This document shows positions 17,401 through 26,584 of a stretch of 64,000 bases of DNA, in pieces. How positions within the stretch are numbered: position 1 is the first letter of the stretch; each line of letters starts with the position of its first letter. The stretch covers positions 248,001 to 312,000 of the forward strand of contig NZ_JAUCBZ010000015.1 in assembly GCF_034676545.1 (NCBI RefSeq). The letters are read 5' to 3'. Source of the DNA: Pararhodobacter sp. Lineage in GTDB: Bacteria; Pseudomonadota; Alphaproteobacteria; Rhodobacterales; Rhodobacteraceae. The notes beneath the pieces are model-generated. The model saw only the letters and a program-made list of their open reading frames with translations, was not told the DNA's origin and ran no database searches. A program made the translations under genes and the position numbers.

Positions 17401-18428
17401 GTCACCGTCAGCTCGGGAAGCGATATCTCGCCCGAGTCCGAGCGCTGACCGGTCGCCCGCAAGACGCTGCGCGCACCAAAGAACGGGTGCAATTCGGCGT
17501 TTAGCAGGGGGCGCAGATCGCCGTCCATCTGCAACGAAAACCCGCCACCCTGCAAGGCGCCGGTTTCCGGGGTTTCATCCACAAACGAGAATTGACCTGT
17601 AACGCGCGGAATACCATTCGTCGCAAGGCCGATATCGGCAACAAACGTGTCAATCGGGCCTTCGCCGACAATCGACAGCCCCATCGCCGGGCGCTCAGGA
17701 ACTCCCAAGATCGTCGCGGCGATCCCGTCCTGCCCCTCCGACATCACCAGATTGAGCGACAAGAACCGGGTTTCATTGTCGAAATCGCCAGAAAAAACAA
17801 ACGATCCCTCTTGGCCATCTATTCGGTACGACTCGAAGCTCGCCTCGCCTTGCCTGCCTTCCAACGCGGCCGAGCCCCGCAACGAGACGGCGGCCTCCTG
17901 ACCCAGAATTGCCGGATCAAGCTGCACCCGTTCGGCACTGATCAGACCGATGTTCACGGCAACCGGCAATTCCGGCAGGCTAAACCCCGCACGGGCGGTC
18001 GAACTGGGCAGGTTGGAGTCGCTCTTGGTCGAGGGGATGCGCATGATTTCAATGCTTTGCGCGCTCATCTCGTTCACCTCGACGCGCCGGTCGAACAGCG
18101 CCGCGCGGTTCCAATCAATCACCACGCCCGACAGGATGATCCAAACCCCCTCATCGTCGGAAATCGACAGTTCTTCAATCGTGGCCCGCGACGACAGCGC
18201 GCCTTCGAAGCCACGGATGCGCACCTCTCGACCGGCGTCGGACAGGGCATCTTGCAGCACCCGCACCAACAGCCCTTGGTCGTCTTCAGCGTCCGAAAAC
18301 GCCGGCCCGGCCAAGAGTATCGCCAGCGCCACCGCGAGGGCGGCCCAGATGCGCCAAAGCCCGATGACACGGTTGCGGCGTGGGATGCGATGCGCCCCCT
18401 GCCATGGTATACATGGTTTCCAAGTCAT
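14469..18428 (-). CDS. tamB: translocation and assembly module protein TamB
   Basis: 1319 residues. One N-terminal membrane anchor (about 26-45, LAVALAILLAGPAF) is followed by a very long beta-strand-rich region of the AsmA/TamB type. The C-terminal DUF490 domain (ALTSLSPFQAAQLALSVATLTG to the final strand) is intact. TamB spans the periplasm and works with TamA in outer-membrane protein and phospholipid traffic. Its ATG overlaps the tamA stop (TAATG-like, 18426-18430), so the pair is one operon. The length is typical. Confidence 0.94.
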   Translation of the reverse strand: MTWKPCIPWQGAHRIPRRNRVIGLWRIWAALAVALAILLAGPAFSDAEDDQGLLVRVLQDALSDAGREVRIRGFEGALSSRATIEELSISDDEGVWIILSGVVIDWNRAALFDRRVEVNEMSAQSIEIMRIPSTKSDSNLPSSTARAGFSLPELPVAVNIGLISAERVQLDPAILGQEAAVSLRGSAALEGRQGEASFESYRIDGQEGSFVFSGDFDNETRFLSLNLVMSEGQDGIAATILGVPERPAMGLSIVGEGPIDTFVADIGLATNGIPRVTGQFSFVDETPETGALQGGGFSLQMDGDLRPLLNAELHPFFGARSVLRATGQRSDSGEISLPELTVTTGSMRVSGRAAFAASGLPRMVQLTAGIENAGGDPVLLPGTSGAAFLTSATLLITHDAAVSRDWRIRAEIDTLDLPEVEIGRAVMDARGRLNALNGAENADEGPSLPTFEGVFDFQAQDIVAQDPALQRALGSDVFGLASLVWPGPGEVIELTGLALEGETVSLTAYGEIAGLTYDGFTEISAPDLAAFSGLAGRTLGGSALATVQGRANPLTGALDFEAELVTTDLTLDSVEADALLAGESRIALSLLRDVNGTQLRGLDLTTRAVDASMQGQLQPGHIDLTARLTTDDLSQMGAGYGGHLAMDVMLQTEDAGQRLRFDGSSIDLQLPNLPAADILNGLLDGANRLRGDLVFREGRTTISQVSLTGPRIALSASGQWAEADPDLTIALQRLDLTAVNETGTGIVSGEVRVRAGDAGGQRITLSLGGDGALRVGNRQIDEILETGLQLAAEATLGADGGFVVDSAQITASGLSVTAQGTQDAEGNIRMSARAQLNDLGRLVPRLSGAVQINADVLRGAGATGYDLRADLTGPSGLSVTTNGRIGDDLRLGLDFSGQVEAALLNAMIEPSSVRGLIQFNGGLHGPPSIDSLRMQLRTQNASFVQPGAAVAFRELQGEATLNGLTAQVRIEGNSLAGGRGFVQGSITLNGTQQANLTVRVEDFIVEQPQLFDARVNGEVSLTGPLLNGPLVQGEVSVVQAEIRIPNSPLGRQGFRLQGLQHVGEDQASLQTRIAAGIASGTRDGRRPIPMRLDLTLRAPGRVFVRGRGLDAEMGGSLRLRGTTRRVVPSGSFNLIRGRLDLLGNRFVLTDGSANMVGDFLPFVTLIATTEADGVTTSIILSGPASSPEITFRSTPELPQDEVLARLIFGRALTSLSPFQAAQLALSVATLTGRAENSLLGRTRDALQLDDLDFTVDDDGTTAVRAGRYITDQVYTDLSIDDSGRGEVSINLDLSSSVTLRGRTNTEGRSGVGIFFERDY

Positions 18429-20296
18429 TAGAATGACTGACCAATACCGAGGTAGATCTGATACGAGCTGCTGCCCAACGCGGTTGCGTTACGCCGCAGC
18501 GGTGTCGCCAGATCCAACCGTAGCGGGCCGATGGGTGTGTTGTATCGTATGCCGAAGCCGCCGCCGGCTTGCCAGTCACTGGCGCCGTTGAAAACACCCG
18601 ACGACACCCGCCCGGCATCCGCGAAGGCCGCGAGCGTCAGCGTGTCGGTCATGCGCACCCGCACCTCGCCCGACAGCGACGCAAAGCTGCGCCCGCCCGA
18701 GGCAACGCCGCCCGATGTCACGCCAAGCGATTGATAGGGCATCCCGCGGACACTGCCGCCGCCGCCGGTGTAAAACAGGAACCCACGCGGGGTGTTGGCC
18801 AGATCGCTGCCATAGATCGCCCCGACCTGCGCGCGTCCGGCAAGGACCACGCGACCGTCAGTCCCGAGATCTGCATAGAGTCGGCTGTCGAACTGCAAGC
18901 GCAGGCCGCTTTGCGTCTGGCCAAATCCGGCATAGGGCATGGCCTCTATCCACAGATAATGCCCGGTGCGGGCGTCCAGCGCATTGTCGCGGGTGTCATG
19001 CGTTACGCTGAATGGCACACCAAACGAGCCGAAGTTTGCCGAGGTCAGCTTTCCCGCACCATAATCCGCGACTTCAAAGCGCAGCGCGAACCCGAGGCTG
19101 GCGCTCAGCGCGTCTGAATATTGGCGGACAAGGCGCGCCGTGATTTCGAAGGAATCCGCATCGTAATCACGCTCGATCAGGCGCACCGCACTGACGCCGA
19201 CCTCCAGATCGGTATCGCGGTCAATCGTGGCCGGGCGCGTGAAGGCGGCGTTCAGCGCAAAGCCCAGACCATCAACCTGCGCACCGATGCCGTCGACCGA
19301 CGCCTCCAGCCGCAACCGCTCGGCCCCGCCAAACAGGTTCCGGTGCAGCCAAAATCCGCTCAGCCGGACGCCGGCCTCGGTGTCATACTCGGCACCGAAC
19401 CCCAATCGACGCGGCGGCGATTCGACAACGCGCGCTTCGACATCCACCGTTCCGTCAGGGTTCTCGCGTTCCGAGGTGCGCATCACCACGCTGGCGAAGG
19501 TTCCCGTTGTGCGCAGCCGCGATTCTGCCGCCGCCAGATCTTCGGGGTCATAAACATCGCCCGCGGGCAGACCGGCAATCGCGACAATACGCTCGCTTCG
19601 GGTGCGTTCATTGCCTTGAGGCACGACCGCGCCAAATCGCAGTTGTGAGCCGGGCGACAGCACCAAACGCACGTTCAACTGCCGTGTATTGTGGTTCGCG
19701 ACGACGTTTTGCGCGTGGACCTCGGCATGAGCGTGACCCTGCGCGCGCCAGGCATCCAGCGCGGTGGCCAAGGCTGTCTGAACCAGGACGCTGCGCGCGG
19801 GTTGCCCGGTCGCGAAGCCCTCGGGCATGACCGTTCCGGGCGCGAGAGGGGAAACCGACACCTCGCCAAACGTGAACAACGGCCCAAGGTCGATGGCGAT
19901 CACGATCTGATCAATGGCCCGCGGGTTGGACAGTGGCGAGATATCCGCCGCCTCTCGACCGTCAATCAGAATGTCGATGGTAGGTGCGTAATGGCCGTGC
20001 TCATACAGAAGCCCGATCAAACGGCCATATTCAGCGCGCGCCGTGGGCATCAGCTCTACCGGGTCGGTCCGCCCCGCCGCCTCGGCGGCCAGCAGCAAGG
20101 AACTGGCGCGCAAGGTCGCCATCAGGTCATCGGAACCGCCGGGAACGCGCAGTTCAATGGAGTTCAACGCCAATGCCGAACCAGGGGACAGCGCAAGACA
20201 GAGCAGCATCGCGCGCAGCGCAGCGCCGGGCGCTGGCCGTACGGCCCGCCCAAATGCGCCAACCAGCGCATACCATCCGGCTTTCGCGCGGTTCAA
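18428..20296 (-). CDS. tamA: translocation and assembly module protein TamA (Omp85 family)
   Basis: 622 residues. A signal sequence is followed by POTRA-type repeats (about 60-300) and a C-terminal Omp85 barrel with the conserved GGxxSVRGMPYQSLG segment and LRLDLATPL near the end, finishing in GQSF with a C-terminal Phe. This is TamA, partner of the adjoining tamB. The longest frame begins with TTG at 20294-20296, with GAGG eight bases upstream, and gives a proper basic signal-peptide n-region. The next ATG (20207-20209) would leave a signal without positive charge, so I favour the TTG. Confidence 0.92.
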   Translation of the reverse strand: MNRAKAGWYALVGAFGRAVRPAPGAALRAMLLCLALSPGSALALNSIELRVPGGSDDLMATLRASSLLLAAEAAGRTDPVELMPTARAEYGRLIGLLYEHGHYAPTIDILIDGREAADISPLSNPRAIDQIVIAIDLGPLFTFGEVSVSPLAPGTVMPEGFATGQPARSVLVQTALATALDAWRAQGHAHAEVHAQNVVANHNTRQLNVRLVLSPGSQLRFGAVVPQGNERTRSERIVAIAGLPAGDVYDPEDLAAAESRLRTTGTFASVVMRTSERENPDGTVDVEARVVESPPRRLGFGAEYDTEAGVRLSGFWLHRNLFGGAERLRLEASVDGIGAQVDGLGFALNAAFTRPATIDRDTDLEVGVSAVRLIERDYDADSFEITARLVRQYSDALSASLGFALRFEVADYGAGKLTSANFGSFGVPFSVTHDTRDNALDARTGHYLWIEAMPYAGFGQTQSGLRLQFDSRLYADLGTDGRVVLAGRAQVGAIYGSDLANTPRGFLFYTGGGGSVRGMPYQSLGVTSGGVASGGRSFASLSGEVRVRMTDTLTLAAFADAGRVSSGVFNGASDWQAGGGFGIRYNTPIGPLRLDLATPLRRNATALGSSSYQIYLGIGQSF

Positions 20297-20489
20297 AACC
20301 GTAACCTCACAGTGCTGCTCTTTTCAAAGATGTTGCATACTCATGGCATTGTCTCAACCAAATATCGTGTGATCACACGGTTTCAATGCACGGCGCGGCA
20401 AAAACACGCCAGTTCCCCGCGCCTGCACCACCTTGACAGCCCAATGCGGAAAAGGGCACTTGATCCATGAACATGTGAAGGATCGCCCG

Positions 20490-21698
20490 ATGGCCGACTC
20501 AATTGCTCAATCCTTGCCGCTGCAATCAGCCAGCGACCCGGTCCGCACACATTATCTGGTCATTCTGGCGATTGCCCTTTGCCATTTCATTAACGACGTC
20601 ATGCAATCCGTGCTTTCGGCCAGCTATCCACTGCTGCGCGACGAGTTTGGCCTGAGCTTCACGCAGATCGGCCTGATGTCACTGGCCTTCATGGGCACGG
20701 CCTCGGTCTTGCAGCCCTTGGTCGGCATCGTGACCGACCGCCACCCGTTTCCGCAGTCGCTGACGGTCGGCATGGGCAGCACCATGTTGGGCCTGATCCT
20801 GCTCGCCAAAGCACCGTCCTATCCGTTCTTGCTGGCCGGTGCGGCACTGATCGGCGTTGGCTCCGCCGTATTCCACCCCGAAGCCAGCCGCGTGGCACGC
20901 GCCGCCGCCGGGCGCAAATTCGGCACCGCACAATCCATTTTCCAGGTCGGTGGAAACGCAGGCCACGCCGCGGGCCCCTTGCTGACCGCATTTATCGTCG
21001 TGCCTTTGGGTCGCCCGTCCGTCGCATGGTTTGCCGTTCTGGCGATGGTCGGCATGACGATCCTCAGCCAGGTCGGGCGCTGGTACGCCAATCAGGAGCG
21101 CAAAAAACGCAAATCCGTTGCGTCGGACGGCCACGGCCTGCCCCGTCGCCGCATCATCATCACCATCGTCTTGCTGGCTTTTCTGGTCTTTACCAAGAAC
21201 GCCTATATGGCCAGCATCGCCGCCTATTACACCTTTTTCCTGATCGAGAAATTCGCCCTGAGCACGCAAGACGCGCAACTGATGCTGTTCCTGTTCCTCG
21301 CGGCCTCGGCGGTTGGGGTCATCATCGGCGGCCCGATCGGCGACCGGATCGGCACCCGCGCGGTGATCTGGGTGTCAATCCTGGGTGTCTTGCCTTTCAC
21401 CCTGGCCCTGCCGCATGTCGATCTGTTCTGGACCGGCGTGATGACCGTATTCATCGGCCTGATCCTGTCCTCGGCCTTTCCGGCGATCATCGTTTTCGCC
21501 CAAGAGCTGGTCCCCGGTCGCGTCGGCCTGATCGCGGGGGTTTTCTTTGGCATGGCCTTCGGCATCGGTGGCATGGCAGCGGCTGGTCTGGGTCTGGTTG
21601 CCGATGCAAAGGGCATCGAATTTGTCTATCAAGTCTGCGCCTATTTGCCCGCCTTGGGCATTCTGGCGGCGTTCTTGCCCAAATTTAACCGGGGCTAA
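20490..21698 (+). CDS. MFS transporter, fosmidomycin-resistance (Fsr) type
   Basis: 402 residues with about 12 hydrophobic segments. HYLVILAIALCHFINDVMQS near the N-terminus and the paired Phe/Asp-rich first helices are typical of the Fsr subfamily of major facilitator exporters. Substrates vary (fosmidomycin, other small molecules), so drug specificity is not proven. The ATG at 20490 has an AAGGA site 8-9 bases upstream. The frame is open 57 bases further upstream but without a better start. It diverges from tamA. Confidence 0.88.
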   Translation: MADSIAQSLPLQSASDPVRTHYLVILAIALCHFINDVMQSVLSASYPLLRDEFGLSFTQIGLMSLAFMGTASVLQPLVGIVTDRHPFPQSLTVGMGSTMLGLILLAKAPSYPFLLAGAALIGVGSAVFHPEASRVARAAAGRKFGTAQSIFQVGGNAGHAAGPLLTAFIVVPLGRPSVAWFAVLAMVGMTILSQVGRWYANQERKKRKSVASDGHGLPRRRIIITIVLLAFLVFTKNAYMASIAAYYTFFLIEKFALSTQDAQLMLFLFLAASAVGVIIGGPIGDRIGTRAVIWVSILGVLPFTLALPHVDLFWTGVMTVFIGLILSSAFPAIIVFAQELVPGRVGLIAGVFFGMAFGIGGMAAAGLGLVADAKGIEFVYQVCAYLPALGILAAFLPKFNRG

Positions 21699-21783
21699 CA
21701 CAAGACGCCACGTTGGCTGCCATTGTCGAAAACCGGGTCTGGTGCTATCTGGGCGTCAACTTATTGACAGACAGGAGCCCGCG

Positions 21784-23175
<1,392 letters not shown>

Positions 23176-23343
23176 GGGGCTGTCCCGCGCTGTGTCCCCC
23201 CGTGGGACAAGATGCGGGACAAGCAAAATCAACGGCTTGGCTTGCAGCATTAACCCGCTGGCAAGATTTGGAACGGGGGGCGAAAGCTCTCCGTTTCTTG
23301 CGTTTGTACGCCGCCCTGCTAGACTTGCGCCAGCGGGGGCAAG

Positions 23344-23895
23344 ATGACAACCGAACGACAGAAAATGGCCGCCGGGGCGTGGTACACCTGCCTTGACGAT
23401 GAGCTGGAAACGCTGCGCGCCACGGCCCGCGACGCGGTGCATGAACACAACACGCTGCCGCCGACGGAGCGCGGTGCCATCGGGCCGAAGCTGCGCGCCC
23501 TGATCACCGCCAGCACTGCGATGATCGAAGCGCCGTTCCATTGCGCCTATGGTTTCAACATCACGCTGGGCGATCAGGTCTATCTGAACGCGGGTTGCAC
23601 CATTCTGGACACCGCGCCGGTGACGATTGGCGACCAAAGCGCGCTGGGGCCGACTGTGCAGATCTATTGCGCCGAACACCATCAGGACCCGCACAAACGC
23701 AGCATCGAGGGGCTGGAGATCGCCCGCCCGGTGCGCATCGGCAAACAGGTCTGGATCGGCGGCGGCGCGATTATTCTGGCGGGCGTCACGATTGGCGACG
23801 GCGCGGTGATTGGCGCGGGCAGCGTGGTGACCAAGGATGTCGCGCCCGGGCAGGTTGTGGTCGGCAACCCGGCGCGACCGATAGAACGGCGCTGA
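23344..23895 (+). CDS. sugar O-acetyltransferase (maltose acetyltransferase type)
   Basis: 183 residues. An N-terminal Mac domain (KMAAGAWYTCLDDEL...A) is followed by left-handed beta-helix hexapeptide repeats (FNITLGDQVYLNAGCTILD... VTIGDGAVIGAGSVVTKDVAPG). The catalytic His lies in CAEHHQDPHKR (His112/113), as in maltose and galactoside acetyltransferases. It uses acetyl-CoA, and the natural acceptor is unknown. The gene stands alone after ahcY. Confidence 0.9.
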   Translation: MTTERQKMAAGAWYTCLDDELETLRATARDAVHEHNTLPPTERGAIGPKLRALITASTAMIEAPFHCAYGFNITLGDQVYLNAGCTILDTAPVTIGDQSALGPTVQIYCAEHHQDPHKRSIEGLEIARPVRIGKQVWIGGGAIILAGVTIGDGAVIGAGSVVTKDVAPGQVVVGNPARPIERR

Positions 23896-23985
23896 CCCAA
23901 CCCCCGTGAGCCCTCGAATGAGGCTGGGCAAGGTGCGGATTCAGTGTCATGCATTCAAGAACAGCAATGCTTAGGACAATACCCC

Positions 23986-24594
23986 ATGAGCACCCCCCCA
24001 ATTCGCCGCCCTTATGGTCGTATCCTGATCGGCGTCGTGGCGGTCTTGATCTTTGCGGCGGCCGGGTTCTGGTTCTCGGGCTATGGCCGCGCGATGATGT
24101 ACCGGATGATGCACGCGCAAATGCATGGGCAGATGCATGGCGCGGAGGGCATGGGCCACGATGAGTTGATCATGCCCGGCCTGCAAGGCGTGAACGCGAC
24201 GGCGGATGAAAGCGCCGATCTGGCGGTGATGTTCAACAATTTCCACACCCTGAGCCGCACCGTCGAGGAACTGCCAAACGGCATTCGCACGGTGACCTCC
24301 TCGAGCGACCCTGACGTGATGGGCACGCTGGCAACCCATGTTTTCCAGATGATCCAACGTGTTGAGACGGCGGATGACCCGCAGATCTTCATCCAGAGCC
24401 CGACGCTGGACATTTTCTTTGAACGCCCTGAGGCGATCACCACCGAGATTGAATTGACCGATGCGGGGATCGTGGTCGTGCAAACCTCGGATGACCCTGA
24501 AATGGTGGCGGCGCTGCACACTCATGCCGCCGAGGTCAGCGACATGGCCGCGCGCGGGATGCAGGCGGTGCATGAGATGATGATGAACAGGTAG
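23986..24594 (+). CDS. membrane-anchored Met/His-rich periplasmic protein, unknown
   Basis: 202 residues. One transmembrane segment (about 11-30, ILIGVVAVLIFAAAGFWFSGY) is followed directly by MMYRMMHAQMHGQMHGAEGMGHDE, a cluster of Met and His typical of copper or silver handling. The remaining ~150 residues form an unrecognised globular domain. It lies upstream of msrQ, a heme-binding subunit of a periplasmic methionine-sulfoxide reductase, which is suggestive because its exposed methionines would be oxidisable. The ATG at 23986 is preferred; a frame open from 23944 lacks a good ribosome site. Confidence 0.72.
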   Translation: MSTPPIRRPYGRILIGVVAVLIFAAAGFWFSGYGRAMMYRMMHAQMHGQMHGAEGMGHDELIMPGLQGVNATADESADLAVMFNNFHTLSRTVEELPNGIRTVTSSSDPDVMGTLATHVFQMIQRVETADDPQIFIQSPTLDIFFERPEAITTEIELTDAGIVVVQTSDDPEMVAALHTHAAEVSDMAARGMQAVHEMMMNR

Positions 24595-24674
24595 CGGATT
24601 TCCGGGTTTTTTTGCGACGGAAACCGGGGCGGGCGGCGTGACAGTCTTGTCACTCACAACCCAAGGCTTTCGCG

Positions 24675-25271
24675 ATGTTGTCCCGATTCTCCCCCTATTG
24701 GCTGTGGGCGCTGTTCGCCCTGCCCGCCGCGCTGATGTCCTATCAGGCTCTGACCTCGACCGATCCGCGCATTTTTCACCAGCTTGTCCACCCGTCCGGT
24801 GAGTTTTCCGCCCGGTTCCTGATCGTCACGATGATGGCGACACCGCTGGCGATGCTGTTCAAAGGCTGGGGGTTTACCCGCTGGCTGCGGAAAAACCGCC
24901 GCTATCTGGGGGTCACGGCCTTTGGCTATGCGGCGTTGCACACGGTGTTTTATGTGATCGACAAGGCCTCGGTGGCGACCATCATGGCGGAAGTGCCGCG
25001 GTTTTACATCTGGACCGGCTGGATCGCGTTTCTCATTTTTGTGCCGCTGGCGGTGACCTCGACGGATTATTTCATGCGGGTTCTGGGGCCGCGCTGGAAG
25101 ACGGTGCAGCGTTCGACCTATGTGGCAGCGGTGCTGACCTTGCTGCATTGGGCGAGCCTGCATGACTGGGGCAGCCCGACGGCGGCACTGGTGCATTTCG
25201 GCCCGCTGGCGGCACTGGAGGCGTATCGGGTCTGGTACTGGTATCTGCGGCCCCGCCCCCTGCGCGCCTAA
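24675..25271 (+). CDS. msrQ: MsrQ-like heme-binding membrane subunit
   Basis: 198 residues with about six transmembrane helices and conserved His in GYAALHTVFYV and LTLLHWASLHDW that bind b-type heme. This is the ferric-reductase-like YedZ/MsrQ family that passes electrons from quinols to periplasmic MsrP to repair methionine sulfoxide. No msrP lies in the window, which is unusual because the two genes are normally adjacent. The partner may be elsewhere, or the protein may serve another acceptor. It converges on the HD-domain gene with a 4-base overlap. Confidence 0.85.
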   Translation: MLSRFSPYWLWALFALPAALMSYQALTSTDPRIFHQLVHPSGEFSARFLIVTMMATPLAMLFKGWGFTRWLRKNRRYLGVTAFGYAALHTVFYVIDKASVATIMAEVPRFYIWTGWIAFLIFVPLAVTSTDYFMRVLGPRWKTVQRSTYVAAVLTLLHWASLHDWGSPTAALVHFGPLAALEAYRVWYWYLRPRPLRA

Positions 25272-25867
25272 AGCGTGAGGGGTGAAACGAACCCCTCGCG
25301 CAGAACCGCTGGGTCATAGGCTTTGCGGGCGAAGACCTGACGGACCATGGGTTCGAAATGCTCCAAAGGTTGCGTGTCATAGATGGGATCGAAGGATGAT
25401 TGATCCCAGCGCTCGCAAAACTCGGCGCAGCTGTTGAAACAGGGGTGGTCCTTGAACCGGTCGCGGGCGTTGCGGTCCCAGCCATAGTGGTGGGCGTAAT
25501 AGAGCATCTGGAAAATGCCGTGATGTTCGACCACCCAGGCCACATCCCAGCGCACAAAGGGGCGGATGACCTCGGCGGAAAAGCGGTCGTGGTTTTGCGG
25601 GGCGAGGCCGTCGCCGATGTCATGCAGCAACGCGCCGACGATCCAGTCGAGGTCGGCGCCATCACGCTCGGCGCGGGTGGCCGATTGCAGGCCGTGTTGC
25701 AGGCGGGTGATCGGATACCCTTCGAGCGTGGCCTCGCCGTGGCGGCGCAACTCATCAAGGATGCGGTCGGCAGTCATGGCGTGGAACGGTTTTTCATAGG
25801 TGGCAAGCAGGGCGTAATCCTGCTCGGTGCCGTCTTTCATTTGCGTGAAGCTGACGGTTTTCGCCAT
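25268..25867 (-). CDS. HD-domain protein, possibly PhnZ-like di-iron oxygenase
   Basis: 199 residues with an HD signature: His58, His82-Asp83 (LLHDIGD), His93, His115/116 (VVEHHG) and a C-terminal segment FCERWDQSSFDPIYDTQPLEHFEPMVRQVF. That tail and a tyrosine before the first His recall the PhnZ/MIOX-like mixed-valent di-iron oxygenases rather than nucleotide phosphohydrolases, but the spacing of the second ligand pair differs from what I recall of PhnZ. Phosphohydrolase activity is therefore equally possible. No phosphonate genes are nearby. Confidence 0.75.
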   Translation of the reverse strand: MAKTVSFTQMKDGTEQDYALLATYEKPFHAMTADRILDELRRHGEATLEGYPITRLQHGLQSATRAERDGADLDWIVGALLHDIGDGLAPQNHDRFSAEVIRPFVRWDVAWVVEHHGIFQMLYYAHHYGWDRNARDRFKDHPCFNSCAEFCERWDQSSFDPIYDTQPLEHFEPMVRQVFARKAYDPAVLREGFVSPLTL

Positions 25868-25888
25868 GATCGTCCTCCGTTTCCGGGG

Positions 25889-26302
25889 TCAAAGCCCGCC
25901 CATTGTGCAGACCAGATCCCATTCTTCTTGCGTCACCGGCTGCACCGAGAGGCGCATCGAGGTGACCAGCGCCATTTGCGACAACTCGGGCGTGGCTTTG
26001 ACGTCCTTGAGGGTCACAGGGGTCGGCAGCGGTTTCACGGCGCGGATATCGACGCATTCCCAGCGCGGATCGTCGGTGGTGCTGTCGGGGTGCGCGAGGG
26101 CGCTGACCTCGGCGATGCCGACGATTTCCAGCCCGATGTTGGAGTGGTAGAAGAACACCTGATCGCCGATCGCCATGTCGCGCATGAAATTGCGGGCCTG
26201 GTAATTGCGCACGCCGTCCCATTCCTCGCCGACGTCGCCCTTGGCCACCAGATCATCCCAACTGAATTTGTTGGGCTCGGATTTCATCAACCATTTGGCC
26301 AT
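25889..26302 (-). CDS. EVE domain protein
   Basis: 137 residues starting MAKWLMKSEPNKFSWDDL, then WDGVRNYQARNFMRDMAIGD and FFYHSNIGLEIVGIAEV. This is the EVE (PUA-like) fold that binds modified bases in DNA or RNA. The MAKWL start at 26300-26302 overlaps the YciI stop (ATGA), so the two are coupled. The EVE family appears both in housekeeping operons such as this one and in modification-dependent restriction systems. No restriction genes are adjacent, so a housekeeping role is more likely. Confidence 0.9.
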   Translation of the reverse strand: MAKWLMKSEPNKFSWDDLVAKGDVGEEWDGVRNYQARNFMRDMAIGDQVFFYHSNIGLEIVGIAEVSALAHPDSTTDDPRWECVDIRAVKPLPTPVTLKDVKATPELSQMALVTSMRLSVQPVTQEEWDLVCTMGGL

Positions 26303-26574
26303 CAGCCGATCACCTTTTTCCATTCCTCGATGCGCACTTTGGCAAACAGGCCGGCCAGCGCATAGGGGTCGGCGGCGGCCCAGTGTTCGGCGGCGGCCTT
26401 GTCGGCCACGTCGATCACCACCAGCGAGCCGGTCATGGTGCCCGCGTCCAGAAACGGCCCGGCGAGAGTCACGCAGCCGGTGTCGTTGAGATAGGCCAGA
26501 TGCGCGTCGCGGGTGGCTTTGCGCAGGGGTTCATGGTCGGCTTTGTCGGTGCAGATCAGGGCGAACAGGGGCAT
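26302..26574 (-). CDS. YciI family protein
   Basis: 90 residues (MPLFALICTDKADHEPLRKATRDAHLAYL, then GPFLDAGTMTGSLVVIDV). The ferredoxin-like YciI fold carries a conserved His-Asp pair, here in RDAHLAYL and the DKADHE segment. Family members include dehydrochlorinases and dimeric alpha-beta barrel enzymes, but most have no assigned reaction. It sits 10 bases downstream of tsaD on the same strand and overlaps the EVE gene. Confidence 0.9.
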   Translation of the reverse strand: MPLFALICTDKADHEPLRKATRDAHLAYLNDTGCVTLAGPFLDAGTMTGSLVVIDVADKAAAEHWAAADPYALAGLFAKVRIEEWKKVIG

Positions 26575-26584
26575 GGGGGTTCCT

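Noticed and set aside
21699..21783. SAH riboswitch before ahcY
   Set aside because: The gap is only 85 bases and lacks the conserved core and pairing of that riboswitch class.
25889..26302. EVE protein as part of a modification-dependent defence system
   Set aside because: Its neighbours are YciI and tsaD housekeeping genes, with no nuclease or McrB-like partner.
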